NCBI RefSeq assembly: GCF_001279005.1
Contig: NZ_LGCN01000210.1
Coordinates: forward strand, 124,001-188,000
Direction: 5' to 3'
Origin: Streptomyces caelestis
Lineage (GTDB): Bacteria; Actinomycetota; Actinomycetes; Streptomycetales; Streptomycetaceae
DNA length: 64,000 nt
Shown in pieces: positions 26,721 to 34,493 of this stretch (position 1 is the first letter of the stretch; each line of letters starts with the position of its first letter). Under the pieces are notes generated by a model. The model saw only the letters and a list, made by a program, of their open reading frames with translations. It ran no database searches and was not told the DNA's origin. Made by a program: the position numbers and the translations under genes.

Positions 26721-27920
26721 ATGAGCCTCGTCGTCTACCTGGCGGCCTTCGTCTTCGGGATGACGTCCGTGCTGCTGTTCCGCCGCCCGCGCACGGCCGC
26801 CCCGCGCAACCCGCTCACCCTGTCCACCTGCGCCGCGATCGCCCTGGGCGCCCTGGTCTTCGTGTGCGCCGCCCCGGCCACCCTGGCCGCCGTCAACTCC
26901 CTCACCGGCGTCCCCAACTTCGGGGCCCCGCTGACCTACGGGATGCTCTCCGCGTACAGCTGCGCGGTGCTGGTGCTGCTGATCAACTGGCGGGGCGGGT
27001 CGCGGGAGCGGGTGCGGCGCATGGTGCTGCGCAGCGTGGCCGCCTACGGCCTGCTGGTGGCCGCCATCGTCGTCCTGTTCGCGCTCGCCGAGGCGGACGC
27101 CGAGCGGCTGACGGACCTCGACACGTACTACGCCACCACCCCGTTCATGCGGGAGATGATCCTGCTGTACCTGATCGGGCACAGCGCGGCGATGCTGGTG
27201 ATGTGCGTCGTCTGCGTCAAGTGGGGGCGCGAGGTCGACGGACTGCTGCGGACCGGGCTGCGGCTGATCCTCGTGGGGGCGCTGCTGGACGTGGTGGGGT
27301 TCCAGCTGACCAAGTACACGGCGGTGGCGGCCCGTTGGTCGGGCCATGACCTGGACTTCCTGTCCACCACGGTCGCCCCGCCGATGGCCGCGCTGGCCGC
27401 GCTGCTGTGGTCGGCCGGGTTCGCGCTGCCGAGGCTGCTGCCGTCCGTCCTCGCGCAGTGGCGGGGTCTCGGCGACTACCGGCGGCTGGGCCCGCTGTGG
27501 TCGCTGGTGGGGTCGGTGCCGACCGCGCCCAAGCCGCAGGTCGCCTGGTGGCAGCTGCCGCGGGCGCGGCTGCAGTGGCGCGAGGTGTCGATCCACGACG
27601 CGCTGCTCGCACTGGCGCCGTACTTCGACCATCGGCTCCGCGAGCGGGCCCGGGACGCCGCCCTGCGCGCGGGCCGCTCCCCCCACGAGGCGCGGCTGGC
27701 GGCGGAGGCGGCCATGCTCGCCGACGCGGCGCGCCGGGCCGCCGCCCGCGAGGAACCGCCCGAGACCGCCGGTACGTACCGGCTGCACGCCACCGAGGTC
27801 TCCGGCACCGGCGGACTGGTGGAGCTGGCGCAGGAGCTGCACCGCCCTCCCGCCGCGCGCGGGGGCGCGGCGCCGCCTGCCCCGACCGTGACCGAACCCG
27901 AGGAGCCCCATGTCGCGTAG
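26721..27920 (+). CDS. MAB_1171c-like multi-pass membrane protein, paralog 3
   Basis: 399 residues, ATG at 26721 with GAGAGGAG upstream. Same architecture: SLVVYLAAFVFGMTSVLLF first helix, AVNSLTGVPNFGAPLTYGM, LTDLDTYYATTPFMREMILL, YTAVAARWSGHDLDFLS, LQWREVSIHDALLALAPYFD. It ends by overlapping the following FAD oxidoreductase by 11 nt, so the two are expressed together. Third tandem copy, and closer to copy 1 in the PFMRE motif. The conserved charged or tyrosine-rich loop (LDTYYATTPF) is the best candidate for a ligand or catalytic site, by inference only. Confidence 0.84.
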   Translation: MSLVVYLAAFVFGMTSVLLFRRPRTAAPRNPLTLSTCAAIALGALVFVCAAPATLAAVNSLTGVPNFGAPLTYGMLSAYSCAVLVLLINWRGGSRERVRRMVLRSVAAYGLLVAAIVVLFALAEADAERLTDLDTYYATTPFMREMILLYLIGHSAAMLVMCVVCVKWGREVDGLLRTGLRLILVGALLDVVGFQLTKYTAVAARWSGHDLDFLSTTVAPPMAALAALLWSAGFALPRLLPSVLAQWRGLGDYRRLGPLWSLVGSVPTAPKPQVAWWQLPRARLQWREVSIHDALLALAPYFDHRLRERARDAALRAGRSPHEARLAAEAAMLADAARRAAAREEPPETAGTYRLHATEVSGTGGLVELAQELHRPPAARGGAAPPAPTVTEPEEPHVA

Positions 27921-29313
27921 AGCTGTCGTCATCGGTGCCGGCCTGGCCGGCATGCTGGCCGCGGCGGTGCTGTCCCGTGCGGGAGCGGACGAGGTGATCG
28001 TCCTGGACCGCGACGCGCTGCCGGACGGCCCGGAGCACCGCAGGGGGCTGCCGCAGGGGCGGCACGCGCATCTGCTGATGGCGGGCGGCATGGACGCCAT
28101 GGAGGAGCTGCTGCCGGGCGCGGGGCTGCGCGCGCGGCTGCTCGCCGCCGGGGCCCACGAGATCCCGCTCAGCTCGGGCATGCTGGCGCTCACGTCCGAG
28201 GGCTGGCTGCGGCGGTGGCGGCGCGAGGGCCCGGCGATGGTGACGTGCAGCCGGGCGCTGGTGGACTGGGCGGTGCGCACGACGGTACGGGAACAGGTGC
28301 CGGTGGAGGTCCGCAAGGCGGCGGTGGTGGGGCTGACGGGCTCCGCGGGGCGGGTGCGCGGGGTGCGGATCGCGGCGCCCGGCGGGGACACGGACCTGGA
28401 GGCGGACCTGGTCGTCGACGCGAGCGGACGCGGCACGCGGGTCGTCAGCTGGCTGGACGGGCTCGGGCTGACCGGCGTGGAGGAGCGGGCGGTGGACTCC
28501 GGCCTGGTCAACGCGTCGCGCGTGTACCGGGTGCCCAAGGGCGCGGAGCGGTTCCCGCTGACGGTCGTGCAGGCCAACCCGTACGTGTCGCGGCCGGCGC
28601 GGAGCGCGATGGTCATGCCGATCGAGGGGGGCCGCTGGCTGGTGAGCTGCGGCGGCTCGCGGGGCGGTGAGCCGCCGGCGGATCCGGCGGGGTTCCTGCG
28701 GTACGCGCTCGATCTGCCGGACCCGATCGTGGGGCGGCTGATCTCCGGTGCGGAGCCGCTCACGGACGTGCACCTGAGCCGGTCGACGAGCAATGTGCGG
28801 CGGTACCTGGAGCGGATGCCGCGGTGGCCGGAGGGGTTCCTGGTACTCGGGGACGCGCTGGCCACGTTCAATCCGGCGTACGGGCACGGGATGTCGGTGG
28901 CCGCGTTCGGTGCGCGGGTCCTCAGCCGGGAACTGGGGCGGGGCGGGGGGCTCGGCGCGCCCGGTCTGGGCCGGCGGGTGGTGCGGGGGGCGGCGCGCGC
29001 GGCGGACCCGGCGTGGTCGTTGGCGGTGGGGCAGGACGTGCTGTATCCGGGGGTGCGGGGCGGCCGGCCGACCGCGGCCGACCGCGTGGTGACGGCGTAC
29101 ACGCGGCGCCTGATGAGGGCGGCGACGGGATCCTACGCGGCGGCCTCGGCGGTGTGGGACGTCACCAGTCTGCGGACGGCGCCGACCCGTGCGTTCCGGC
29201 CCTCGGCGATGCTGGCGGCCCTGGCCGGGTCCCCGCTCCCCCCGTCGGTCGAGCCTCCGCTGACCCCGGGCGAACGCGAGGTCCTGCGGAGGCTCGACCG
29301 TACGGGGGCATGA
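27910..29313 (+). CDS. FAD-dependent oxidoreductase (aromatic-hydroxylase/UbiH-like fold)
   Basis: 467 residues, ATG at 27910. N-terminal dinucleotide fold VVIGAGLAGMLAAAVLSRAG (6-25), ribose-binding acidic residue in VIVLDRD (29-35), RGLPQGRHAHLLM, DASGRGTR, and the GD motif LGDALATFNPAYGHGMSVAA (~315-334) that closes over FAD. These match the group A flavoprotein hydroxylase or geranylgeranyl-reductase-like class. No second Rossmann fold and no signal peptide. It overlaps membrane paralog 3 and is last in the unit, before a strong terminator. It may modify a membrane-soluble or aromatic compound handled by the membrane proteins; that link is inference. Confidence 0.87.
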   Translation: MSRRAVVIGAGLAGMLAAAVLSRAGADEVIVLDRDALPDGPEHRRGLPQGRHAHLLMAGGMDAMEELLPGAGLRARLLAAGAHEIPLSSGMLALTSEGWLRRWRREGPAMVTCSRALVDWAVRTTVREQVPVEVRKAAVVGLTGSAGRVRGVRIAAPGGDTDLEADLVVDASGRGTRVVSWLDGLGLTGVEERAVDSGLVNASRVYRVPKGAERFPLTVVQANPYVSRPARSAMVMPIEGGRWLVSCGGSRGGEPPADPAGFLRYALDLPDPIVGRLISGAEPLTDVHLSRSTSNVRRYLERMPRWPEGFLVLGDALATFNPAYGHGMSVAAFGARVLSRELGRGGGLGAPGLGRRVVRGAARAADPAWSLAVGQDVLYPGVRGGRPTAADRVVTAYTRRLMRAATGSYAAASAVWDVTSLRTAPTRAFRPSAMLAALAGSPLPPSVEPPLTPGEREVLRRLDRTGA

Positions 29314-29336
29314 GCCGGGACTCTTCGCCCCCACCG

Positions 29337-29371
29337 ACGCCGGAGAGGCTGGAAGCCAGCCTCTCCGGCGT
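29337..29371 (+). terminator. Strong hairpin terminator of the membrane-protein/FAD cluster
   Basis: A perfect 16-bp stem (29337-29352 with 29356-29371, loop AAG) begins 24 nt after the stop codon. No U-run. Confidence 0.75.
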
Positions 29372-29388
29372 TCGAGGAGCGGGGGTTC

Positions 29389-29403
29389 GGGGGCAGCGCC
29401 CCC
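29389..29403 (-). terminator. GC hairpin after the SMP-30 gene
   Basis: GGGGGC-AGC-GCCCCC, a 6-bp stem 42 nt beyond the minus-strand stop at 29445. It probably serves as the 3' end of the SMP-30/IclR transcript. Confidence 0.4.
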
Positions 29404-29444
29404 GGGGGACGGGAACGGGAAGGGGCGGCGGGGGCGAAGAAAGG

Positions 29445-30299
29445 TCAGCCCGCGAACGGAGGCTGCGGAAGACCCTTGCCCACGCCCGGCACCACCAGCA
29501 GGGAGCCCGCCAGGGGATGCGGGGAGACGAGGCCCACGCGGGCCGTGGTGATGTAGAGGTCGGTCAGGTCGGGACCGCCGAAGGCGCAGGCCGTGACGAG
29601 GGGAACGGGGAGCGGGATCACCCGGTCCAGCTCGCCGGAGGGGGTGTAGCGGCGCACCGCGCCGCCGTCCCACAGCGCGACCCACACACAGCCGTCGGCG
29701 TCGACGCACAGGCCGTCGGGGAAGCCGGCCCCGTCCTCGATCGCGGCCAACGAGCGGCGGTTCGTGATCCTGCCGTCCGCCTCGCCGACGTCGAAGACGT
29801 CGATGCGGCGGGTCGGCGAGTCGATGTAGTACATCAGCCGGCCGTCGGGGCTCCAGCCGACGCCGTTGCTCACCGCCACGTCGTCGAGGAGGACGTCGGC
29901 CGTGCCGTCGCCGGTGACACGGGAGAGCGTGCCGCCGCCGGGCGCCTCGTCGTAGCGCATGGTGCCCGCCCACAGGCTGCCGTCGGGGGCGACGGCGGCG
30001 TCGTTGGCGCGGCGGCCGGGGACGACCTCGCGGTGCAGCCAGCGGAAGGTGTCGTCGGGGTCGAGCAGGCCGACGCCGTCCCGCAGGTTGAGGACGAGTC
30101 CGCCGCCCGCGCGGGGCTTGACGGCGCCCACGTGCTGCTCGGTGCGGCGCAGGGTGCGCCGGCCGGTGGCCGGGTCGTAGGTGTGGACGCGGGAGCCGAG
30201 GATGTCGATCCACAGCAGGCGGCCGGCGGCCGGGTCCCAGGTGGGGCCCTCGCCCAGGGTCGCCTCCGCGCGGACGGCGACGTCGTAGGTGTGTGTCAT
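29445..30299 (-). CDS. SMP-30/gluconolactonase-family protein
   Basis: 284 residues, ATG at 30299, one base after the IclR stop. Six-bladed propeller motifs: EATLGEGPTWDPAAGRLLWI (11-30; the first metal-ligand Glu in GEGP), NDAAVAPDGSLWAGTM, SNGVGWSPDGRLMYYIDSP (Asn/Asp metal ligands) and PDGLCVDADGCVWVALW. Family members are Ca/Zn-dependent sugar lactonases (gluconolactone, arabinonolactone, galactonolactone). Co-transcribed with an IclR regulator, as is common for sugar-acid catabolism operons. Given the arabinan genes 6 kb away, an arabinono- or galactonolactone substrate is possible, not shown. Confidence 0.9.
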   Translation of the reverse strand: MTHTYDVAVRAEATLGEGPTWDPAAGRLLWIDILGSRVHTYDPATGRRTLRRTEQHVGAVKPRAGGGLVLNLRDGVGLLDPDDTFRWLHREVVPGRRANDAAVAPDGSLWAGTMRYDEAPGGGTLSRVTGDGTADVLLDDVAVSNGVGWSPDGRLMYYIDSPTRRIDVFDVGEADGRITNRRSLAAIEDGAGFPDGLCVDADGCVWVALWDGGAVRRYTPSGELDRVIPLPVPLVTACAFGGPDLTDLYITTARVGLVSPHPLAGSLLVVPGVGKGLPQPPFAG

Positions 30300-30300
30300 G

Positions 30301-31068
30301 TCAGCTCCGGTGGCCCAGGCGCTCGGACAGTTCGGCGGCGCCCTTCACGGCGAGCTGCTCCAGCTCGCCGAGTCGTTCGTCGCTCCAGCGGATCATCGGT
30401 ACGGAAATGGACAGCGCGGCGACCACCTGTCCCGTGCGGTCGCGCACCGGGGCGGCGACGCAGGAGACGTCCGGGTTGGACTCGCGGCTCTCCACGGCGA
30501 CGCCCCGGGCACGGATCTCCACGAGGGTCTCGCGCAGGGCGGCCACGTCGGTGATGCTGTTGGGGGTCATCGCGGGCAGCTCGGCGTCGTCGGGGACGCG
30601 CGCGGCGAGCTCGTGCTCGGGAAGGGAGGCCAGCAGCATCTTGCCGACGGAGGTGCAGTGGGCGGGCAGCCTGCGGCCGGCCGCCGACACCATCCGCACC
30701 GCGTGGGTGGAGTCCACCTTGGCGATGTAGATGACGTCGGTGTCCTCCAGGATCGCCACGTGCACCGTCTCGTCGCAGGTCTCGGCGACGGAGCGGGCGA
30801 CCTGCTGGCCCTCGGCGGCGAGGTCGAGATGCTCGGCGTAGCGGGCGCCGAGCTGGTACGGGCGTACGCCGAGCCGGTAGCGTCCGGGCTGGCCCGCCAC
30901 CGGGACGATGTACTTCCGGGCGGCGAGCGTGGTCACCAGTTCGTGCACGGTGGTGCGCGGCAGTTGCAGCCTGCGCACGATGTCGGGGGCGGAGAGCGTG
31001 CCGTCCCCGTCGAGGAAGAGCTCGAGAATGTCGAGAGCCCGGGTCACGGCTGGTACGAGGCGTCCCAC
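30301..31068 (-). CDS. IclR-family transcriptional regulator
   Basis: 255 residues from the GTG at 31068 (VGRLVPAVTRALDIL), preceded by AGGGAGGGG; the longer frame to 31146 lacks a ribosome site. N-terminal winged helix (AVTRALDILELFLDGDGTLS, then RRLQLPRTTVHELVTTLAAR) and C-terminal IclR effector domain (HVAILEDTDVIYIAKVDSTH, RRLPAHCTSVGKMLLA, RESNPDVSCVAAPVRD). Forms an operon with the SMP-30 gene, which it probably represses. Candidate operator sequence lies just upstream, between 31098 and 31145. Confidence 0.92.
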   Translation of the reverse strand: MGRLVPAVTRALDILELFLDGDGTLSAPDIVRRLQLPRTTVHELVTTLAARKYIVPVAGQPGRYRLGVRPYQLGARYAEHLDLAAEGQQVARSVAETCDETVHVAILEDTDVIYIAKVDSTHAVRMVSAAGRRLPAHCTSVGKMLLASLPEHELAARVPDDAELPAMTPNSITDVAALRETLVEIRARGVAVESRESNPDVSCVAAPVRDRTGQVVAALSISVPMIRWSDERLGELEQLAVKGAAELSERLGHRS

Positions 31069-31097
31069 GACCGGCCCCCTCCCTATGTGTCTCAGGC

Positions 31098-31145
31098 GCC
31101 TGCGATCGTTCGAGATTTCAACAGGCGATCGGAATGACGAACACA
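31098..31145 (-). promoter_or_regulatory. Promoter/operator region of the IclR gene (candidate)
   Basis: An A+T-richer 48-nt stretch directly before the IclR GTG contains two related elements, TTCGAGATTTC and CGGAATGACGAA, in opposite orientation. IclR proteins commonly bind such imperfect 13-15-bp palindromes over their own promoter. Motif reading only. Confidence 0.3.
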
Positions 31146-31234
31146 CAGGCTAGCCATACCGACCCACCCCGGGCAATGGGACGGTCACGATCACCGTCGC
31201 GCACGGGACCCCGGAGCGGCCCCGGTGCGCGACG

Positions 31235-31866
31235 ATGGGTCACGTGCCCACCGGACGACGAACCACCGAGCCGTTCACCCCGCTCGACTTCCAGCTCGTG
31301 CTGCTGCGCCGCATGGCCGACCACAACCCCGGCCCGGTCGAGGACGCGCGGCGCCGGCTGGGCGTCCGCCCCGCGGACATGCGTGAGGCCAACAGGCGCC
31401 GGCCCGCTCGCCGCGCTCCCGCCCGCCCCTCTCCCTCCCCCACTGCCTGGAACGGCGTGGGGGGACCCCCATCCGCTCGGTGCTCGGCGAGCCGGAGTCC
31501 CGGACCCCGCACAGGATCGGCGACCTGGACGGCGAGGCGTGGCGGTGGCCGGTCCCGCTCTGGCCCTCCTTGCGCTTCGAGGCGCTCGTCGCCGGCAAGG
31601 GGGCGGTGTGGAACGAGTGGCTGGTCCGCGCGCCGGACGCCGCACCGCCCGCCCTCCGCACGCTGGAGGACCTCACCCCCTGGTCCTGCACGGTGGACGA
31701 GGCCGCCCGCGCCTTCGCGCCCGCCCGCCTCCTGGAGGGCTCGGCCCCGACGCGGTGGGGGCTCGCCTTCACCGTCCCGGACGCGAGCGGCGTACCGCGC
31801 GAGGTGGCCGCGGAGTTCGCCTGGGGCCTGCCGCAGCGTACGGCGGTCAGCGGGTCGCGGCCTTGA
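31235..31866 (+). pseudogene. Hypothetical protein gene split by a palindromic insertion
   Basis: From the ATG at 31235 frame one gives RTTEPFTPLDFQLVLLRRMA and RLGVRPADMREANRR, then turns to low-complexity Pro/Arg. Downstream a different frame of the same strand continues with RSVLGEPESRTPHRIGDLDG, WRWPVPLWPSLRFEALVA and FTVPDASGVPREVAAEFAWG to a stop at 31866. The two halves look like one ~170-190-residue Streptomyces protein of unknown function. Between them (31400-31471) lies a GC palindrome of a kind I have seen in many intergenic copies in this genus. Its insertion shifts the frame by one. The last 20 nt overlap the convergent ATP-grasp gene. Confidence 0.65.
31437..31471. repeat. REP-like GC palindrome inserted in a coding frame
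   Basis: CCCCCAC (31437-31443) pairs with GTGGGGG (31457-31463), with inner GCC/GGC pairing. GGGGGG-A-CCCCC follows directly (31459-31470). Short, imperfectly palindromic and without its own coding capacity. Resembles repeated extragenic palindromes of Streptomyces. Confidence 0.55.
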
Positions 31867-32719
31867 GGATCCCCTCCACCACGCGCGGCGCCGACTCCGG
31901 GTGCAGCCACAGGAACAGGTTCGGCTCGACCAGCTCCAGCTCCATCACGCGGGGCCGGCCGTCCTCCCCGTCCACGAGGTCGACCCGCGCGTACAGCAGC
32001 TCGGGCCGGCCCGGCACGGAGGCCAGCGCCTTCCTGGCGACGGCGGCCTCCTCGAGGGTCGGGGTCCAGTCGGTCAGCCCGGGGTGGGCCACCTTGCGCC
32101 GGTCGTAGGGCGTGCCGGGGGCGAGGACGGGTCCCTTGCGGCTGGCGTGCAGCAGGTTCCCGCCGAAGTACTGCAGTGCCCGCTCACCCGTGGTGTCGAT
32201 GCCGCGCACATAGGGCTGCACCATCGCGGTGAAGCCCTCGGCGTGCATGCGCCCAAGGTGCCGTACGGCGGTGGCGTGCTCGTCGGGTGTGTAGCGGGCG
32301 GCGAACCGGGCGCCGGCGCCGGAGGCCGGCTTGACGACGTACTCGTGGTCGTCCGGGAGGTCGGGGGCGTCCCCGGGCGCCAGGTACCGGGTGTCGACCA
32401 CCGGCACGCCGGCGGCGGCGAGGTCCCCGAGGTAGCGCTTGTCGGTGTTCCAGCGCACCACGTCCGCCGGATTGGCCAGCCGCGTGAGCGTGCCGCACCG
32501 CTCGGCCCACGCGGTGAACTCCGCCGCCCGCCAGCTGTAGTCCCAGGTGGAGCGGATCACGACGAGGTCGAAGCGGGCCCAGTCGACGGCGGCGTCGTCC
32601 CACACCTCGGCGGACGCCTCGGCCCCCGCCTCCGCCAACGCCCGCACCAGCCCCGGCAGATCCCGGTCCTCGGCGACCTCGGGTCCGGGCCGGCAGGTCG
32701 CGAGCGCGATACGGGGCAC
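31847..32719 (-). CDS. ATP-grasp domain protein
   Basis: 290 residues, GTG at 32719 (VPRIALATC) with GAGGAGGGAG upstream; upstream codons lack coding character. N-terminal Rossmann-like region with VVIRSTWDYSWRAAEFTAWA, ATP-binding lysines in WNTDKRYLGDL and DHEYVVKPASGAGARF, and the metal-binding end RPRVMELELVEPNLFLWL (an E-x-x-x-x-x-N pattern). It is a RimK/GshB-like ligase of the type annotated as ATP-grasp family in Streptomyces. Such enzymes join a carboxylate to an amine or thiol; the substrate is unknown. Cytoplasmic, probably monocistronic. Confidence 0.87.
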   Translation of the reverse strand: MPRIALATCRPGPEVAEDRDLPGLVRALAEAGAEASAEVWDDAAVDWARFDLVVIRSTWDYSWRAAEFTAWAERCGTLTRLANPADVVRWNTDKRYLGDLAAAGVPVVDTRYLAPGDAPDLPDDHEYVVKPASGAGARFAARYTPDEHATAVRHLGRMHAEGFTAMVQPYVRGIDTTGERALQYFGGNLLHASRKGPVLAPGTPYDRRKVAHPGLTDWTPTLEEAAVARKALASVPGRPELLYARVDLVDGEDGRPRVMELELVEPNLFLWLHPESAPRVVEGILKAATR

Positions 32720-33011
32720 GACGGCTCCCTCCTCATGCGAACAGCTGATCGACGAGCAGGCTAGCAACTTCGACGGCCGTTCGGCCCTCACGTCCGGTGA
32801 AGCCCCCGCATCGACGGCGAAGACGCGGGACGGAGGGGGGAGGGAGGCGCCGACGGGGCCGGCGGTCCGGACGGCATCGGCCGCGCGGGGACGGACGCGG
32901 GTACGGACGCGGTGGCGGACGCGGTGGAAAAAGCGGCCCGATCCGCGCGACGATCGGCTCGGGTCCCACCCCCGCGGCCCTCGGACGACAGCCAGTCAAG
33001 GAGTACGCCAC

Positions 33012-34493
33012 GTGTCCTCTCTCCTCCCGCCCCTGACCGACGGCCCGGCCGGCCGGCCCGCCCTGCGCTTCGGCGCGCGCTCACTGACGTACGGGGAACT
33101 CGCCTCGGCGGCCGGGGCGGTGGCCGGGGGCCTGGCTCGGGCGCGCCGGGTCGCCGTATGGGCCACGCCGGCCCTGGAGACCGCGGTCGCGGTCACCGGG
33201 GCGCTGCTCGCCGGGGTGACCGTGGTGCCGCTCAACCCGAGGTCGGGAGGGAAGGAGCTCGGTCACATCCTGACCGACAGCGCCCCGGACCTGGTGCTCG
33301 CCGCGCCCGGCGAGGAGCTCCCCGCCCCGCTGGACGAGCTGCCCCGCGTCGACGTGGACCCGGCGGCCGGAGGGACGTTCCCGGACGACCGCGCGCGGGA
33401 CCCCGAGGACCCCGCCCTGATCGTCTACACCTCCGGCACCACCGGCCCGCCCAAGGGCGCCGTCCTCCCCCGCCGCGCGGTCGCCGCCACCCTGGACGCC
33501 CTCGCCGAGGCCTGGCGGTGGACCGGCGACGACGTGCTGGTGCACGGGCTGCCGCTGTTCCACGTGCACGGTCTCGTCCTCGGCGTCCTCGGCCCGCTGC
33601 GGCGCGGCGGGTCCGTGCGGCACCTCGGCAGGTTCACCACCGAGGGCGTGGCGCGCGAGCTGAACGACGGCGCGACGATGCTGTTCGGGGTGCCGACGAT
33701 GTACCACCGGATCGCCGAGGCCCTGCCCGGCGACCCGGAGCTCGCCGGGGCACTCGCCGGGGCCCGGCTGCTGGTGTCCGGGTCGGCCGCGCTGCCGGTG
33801 CACGACCTCGAGCGGATCGCCGCCGCGACCGGCCGGCGGGTGATCGAGCGGTACGGCATGACGGAGACCTTGATGCTGTGCTCGTCCCGGTGGACGCCCC
33901 CGGCCCCCCGGCCCGGCGTGCGGGCGGACGGCGAGCCGCGCGCCGGGACCGTGGGCGTGCCGCTGCCCGGGGTGGAGCTGCGACTCGTGGAGGAGGACGG
34001 CACGCCGATCGCGGCGCTGGACGGGGAGGGCGTCGGCGAGATCCAGGTGCGGGGCCCGAACCTGTTCACCGAGTACCTGAACCGCCCGGACGCCACCGCC
34101 GCCGCCTTCACCGCCGACGGCTGGTTCCGCACCGGCGACATGGCGGTGCGCGACGCCGACGGGTGTGTCCGGATCGTCGGCCGCAGGGCCACCGACCTGA
34201 TCAAGAGCGGGGGGTACAAGATCGGCGCGGGTGAGATCGAGAACGCGCTGCTGGAGCATCCGGGGGTGCGGGAGGCCGCGGTGACCGGGGAGCCGGACGC
34301 CGATCTGGGCGAGCGGATCGTGGCGTGGGTGGTACCGGCGGATCCGCAGTCGCCACCCGGTCTGGAGGAGCTGGCCGGCCATGTCGCCGGGCGCCTCGCC
34401 CCGCACAAGCGCCCGCGCGTGCTCCACCACCTCGACTCGCTCCCCCGCAACGACATGGGGAAGATCATGAAGCGGGCGCTGTCCGGTGGCTGA
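33012..34493 (+). CDS. matB: Malonyl-CoA synthetase (MatB)
   Basis: 493 residues, GTG at 33012 with AAGGAG upstream. Acyl-adenylate-forming enzyme: VYTSGTTGPPKGAVLP (139-154), LPLFHVHGLVLG, GVPTMYHRIAE, YGMTET (281-286), GWFRTGDMA, and the catalytic Lys in PRNDMGKIMKRAL. The match to S. coelicolor MatB (malonate or methylmalonate plus CoA plus ATP to malonyl-CoA) is very close from memory. The segment after YGMTETLM, LCSSRWTPPAPRPG (289-302), looks about 11 residues longer than the version I recall. The next gene overlaps by 8 nt. Confidence 0.93.
   Translation: MSSLLPPLTDGPAGRPALRFGARSLTYGELASAAGAVAGGLARARRVAVWATPALETAVAVTGALLAGVTVVPLNPRSGGKELGHILTDSAPDLVLAAPGEELPAPLDELPRVDVDPAAGGTFPDDRARDPEDPALIVYTSGTTGPPKGAVLPRRAVAATLDALAEAWRWTGDDVLVHGLPLFHVHGLVLGVLGPLRRGGSVRHLGRFTTEGVARELNDGATMLFGVPTMYHRIAEALPGDPELAGALAGARLLVSGSAALPVHDLERIAAATGRRVIERYGMTETLMLCSSRWTPPAPRPGVRADGEPRAGTVGVPLPGVELRLVEEDGTPIAALDGEGVGEIQVRGPNLFTEYLNRPDATAAAFTADGWFRTGDMAVRDADGCVRIVGRRATDLIKSGGYKIGAGEIENALLEHPGVREAAVTGEPDADLGERIVAWVVPADPQSPPGLEELAGHVAGRLAPHKRPRVLHHLDSLPRNDMGKIMKRALSGG

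Noticed and set aside
29445..31068. IclR/SMP-30 as part of the membrane-protein/FAD cluster
   Set aside because: They are convergent and separated by a strong terminator at 29337-29371.
31471..32108. Extension of the split hypothetical gene into the ATP-grasp gene in the 31134 and 31235 frames
   Set aside because: Both run antisense through the ATP-grasp gene, which has clear family motifs.
32797..33036. Arg/Gly-rich 79-codon frame upstream of matB
   Set aside because: Translation of GGACGCGGGTACGGACGCGG-type local repeats; no coding signs.
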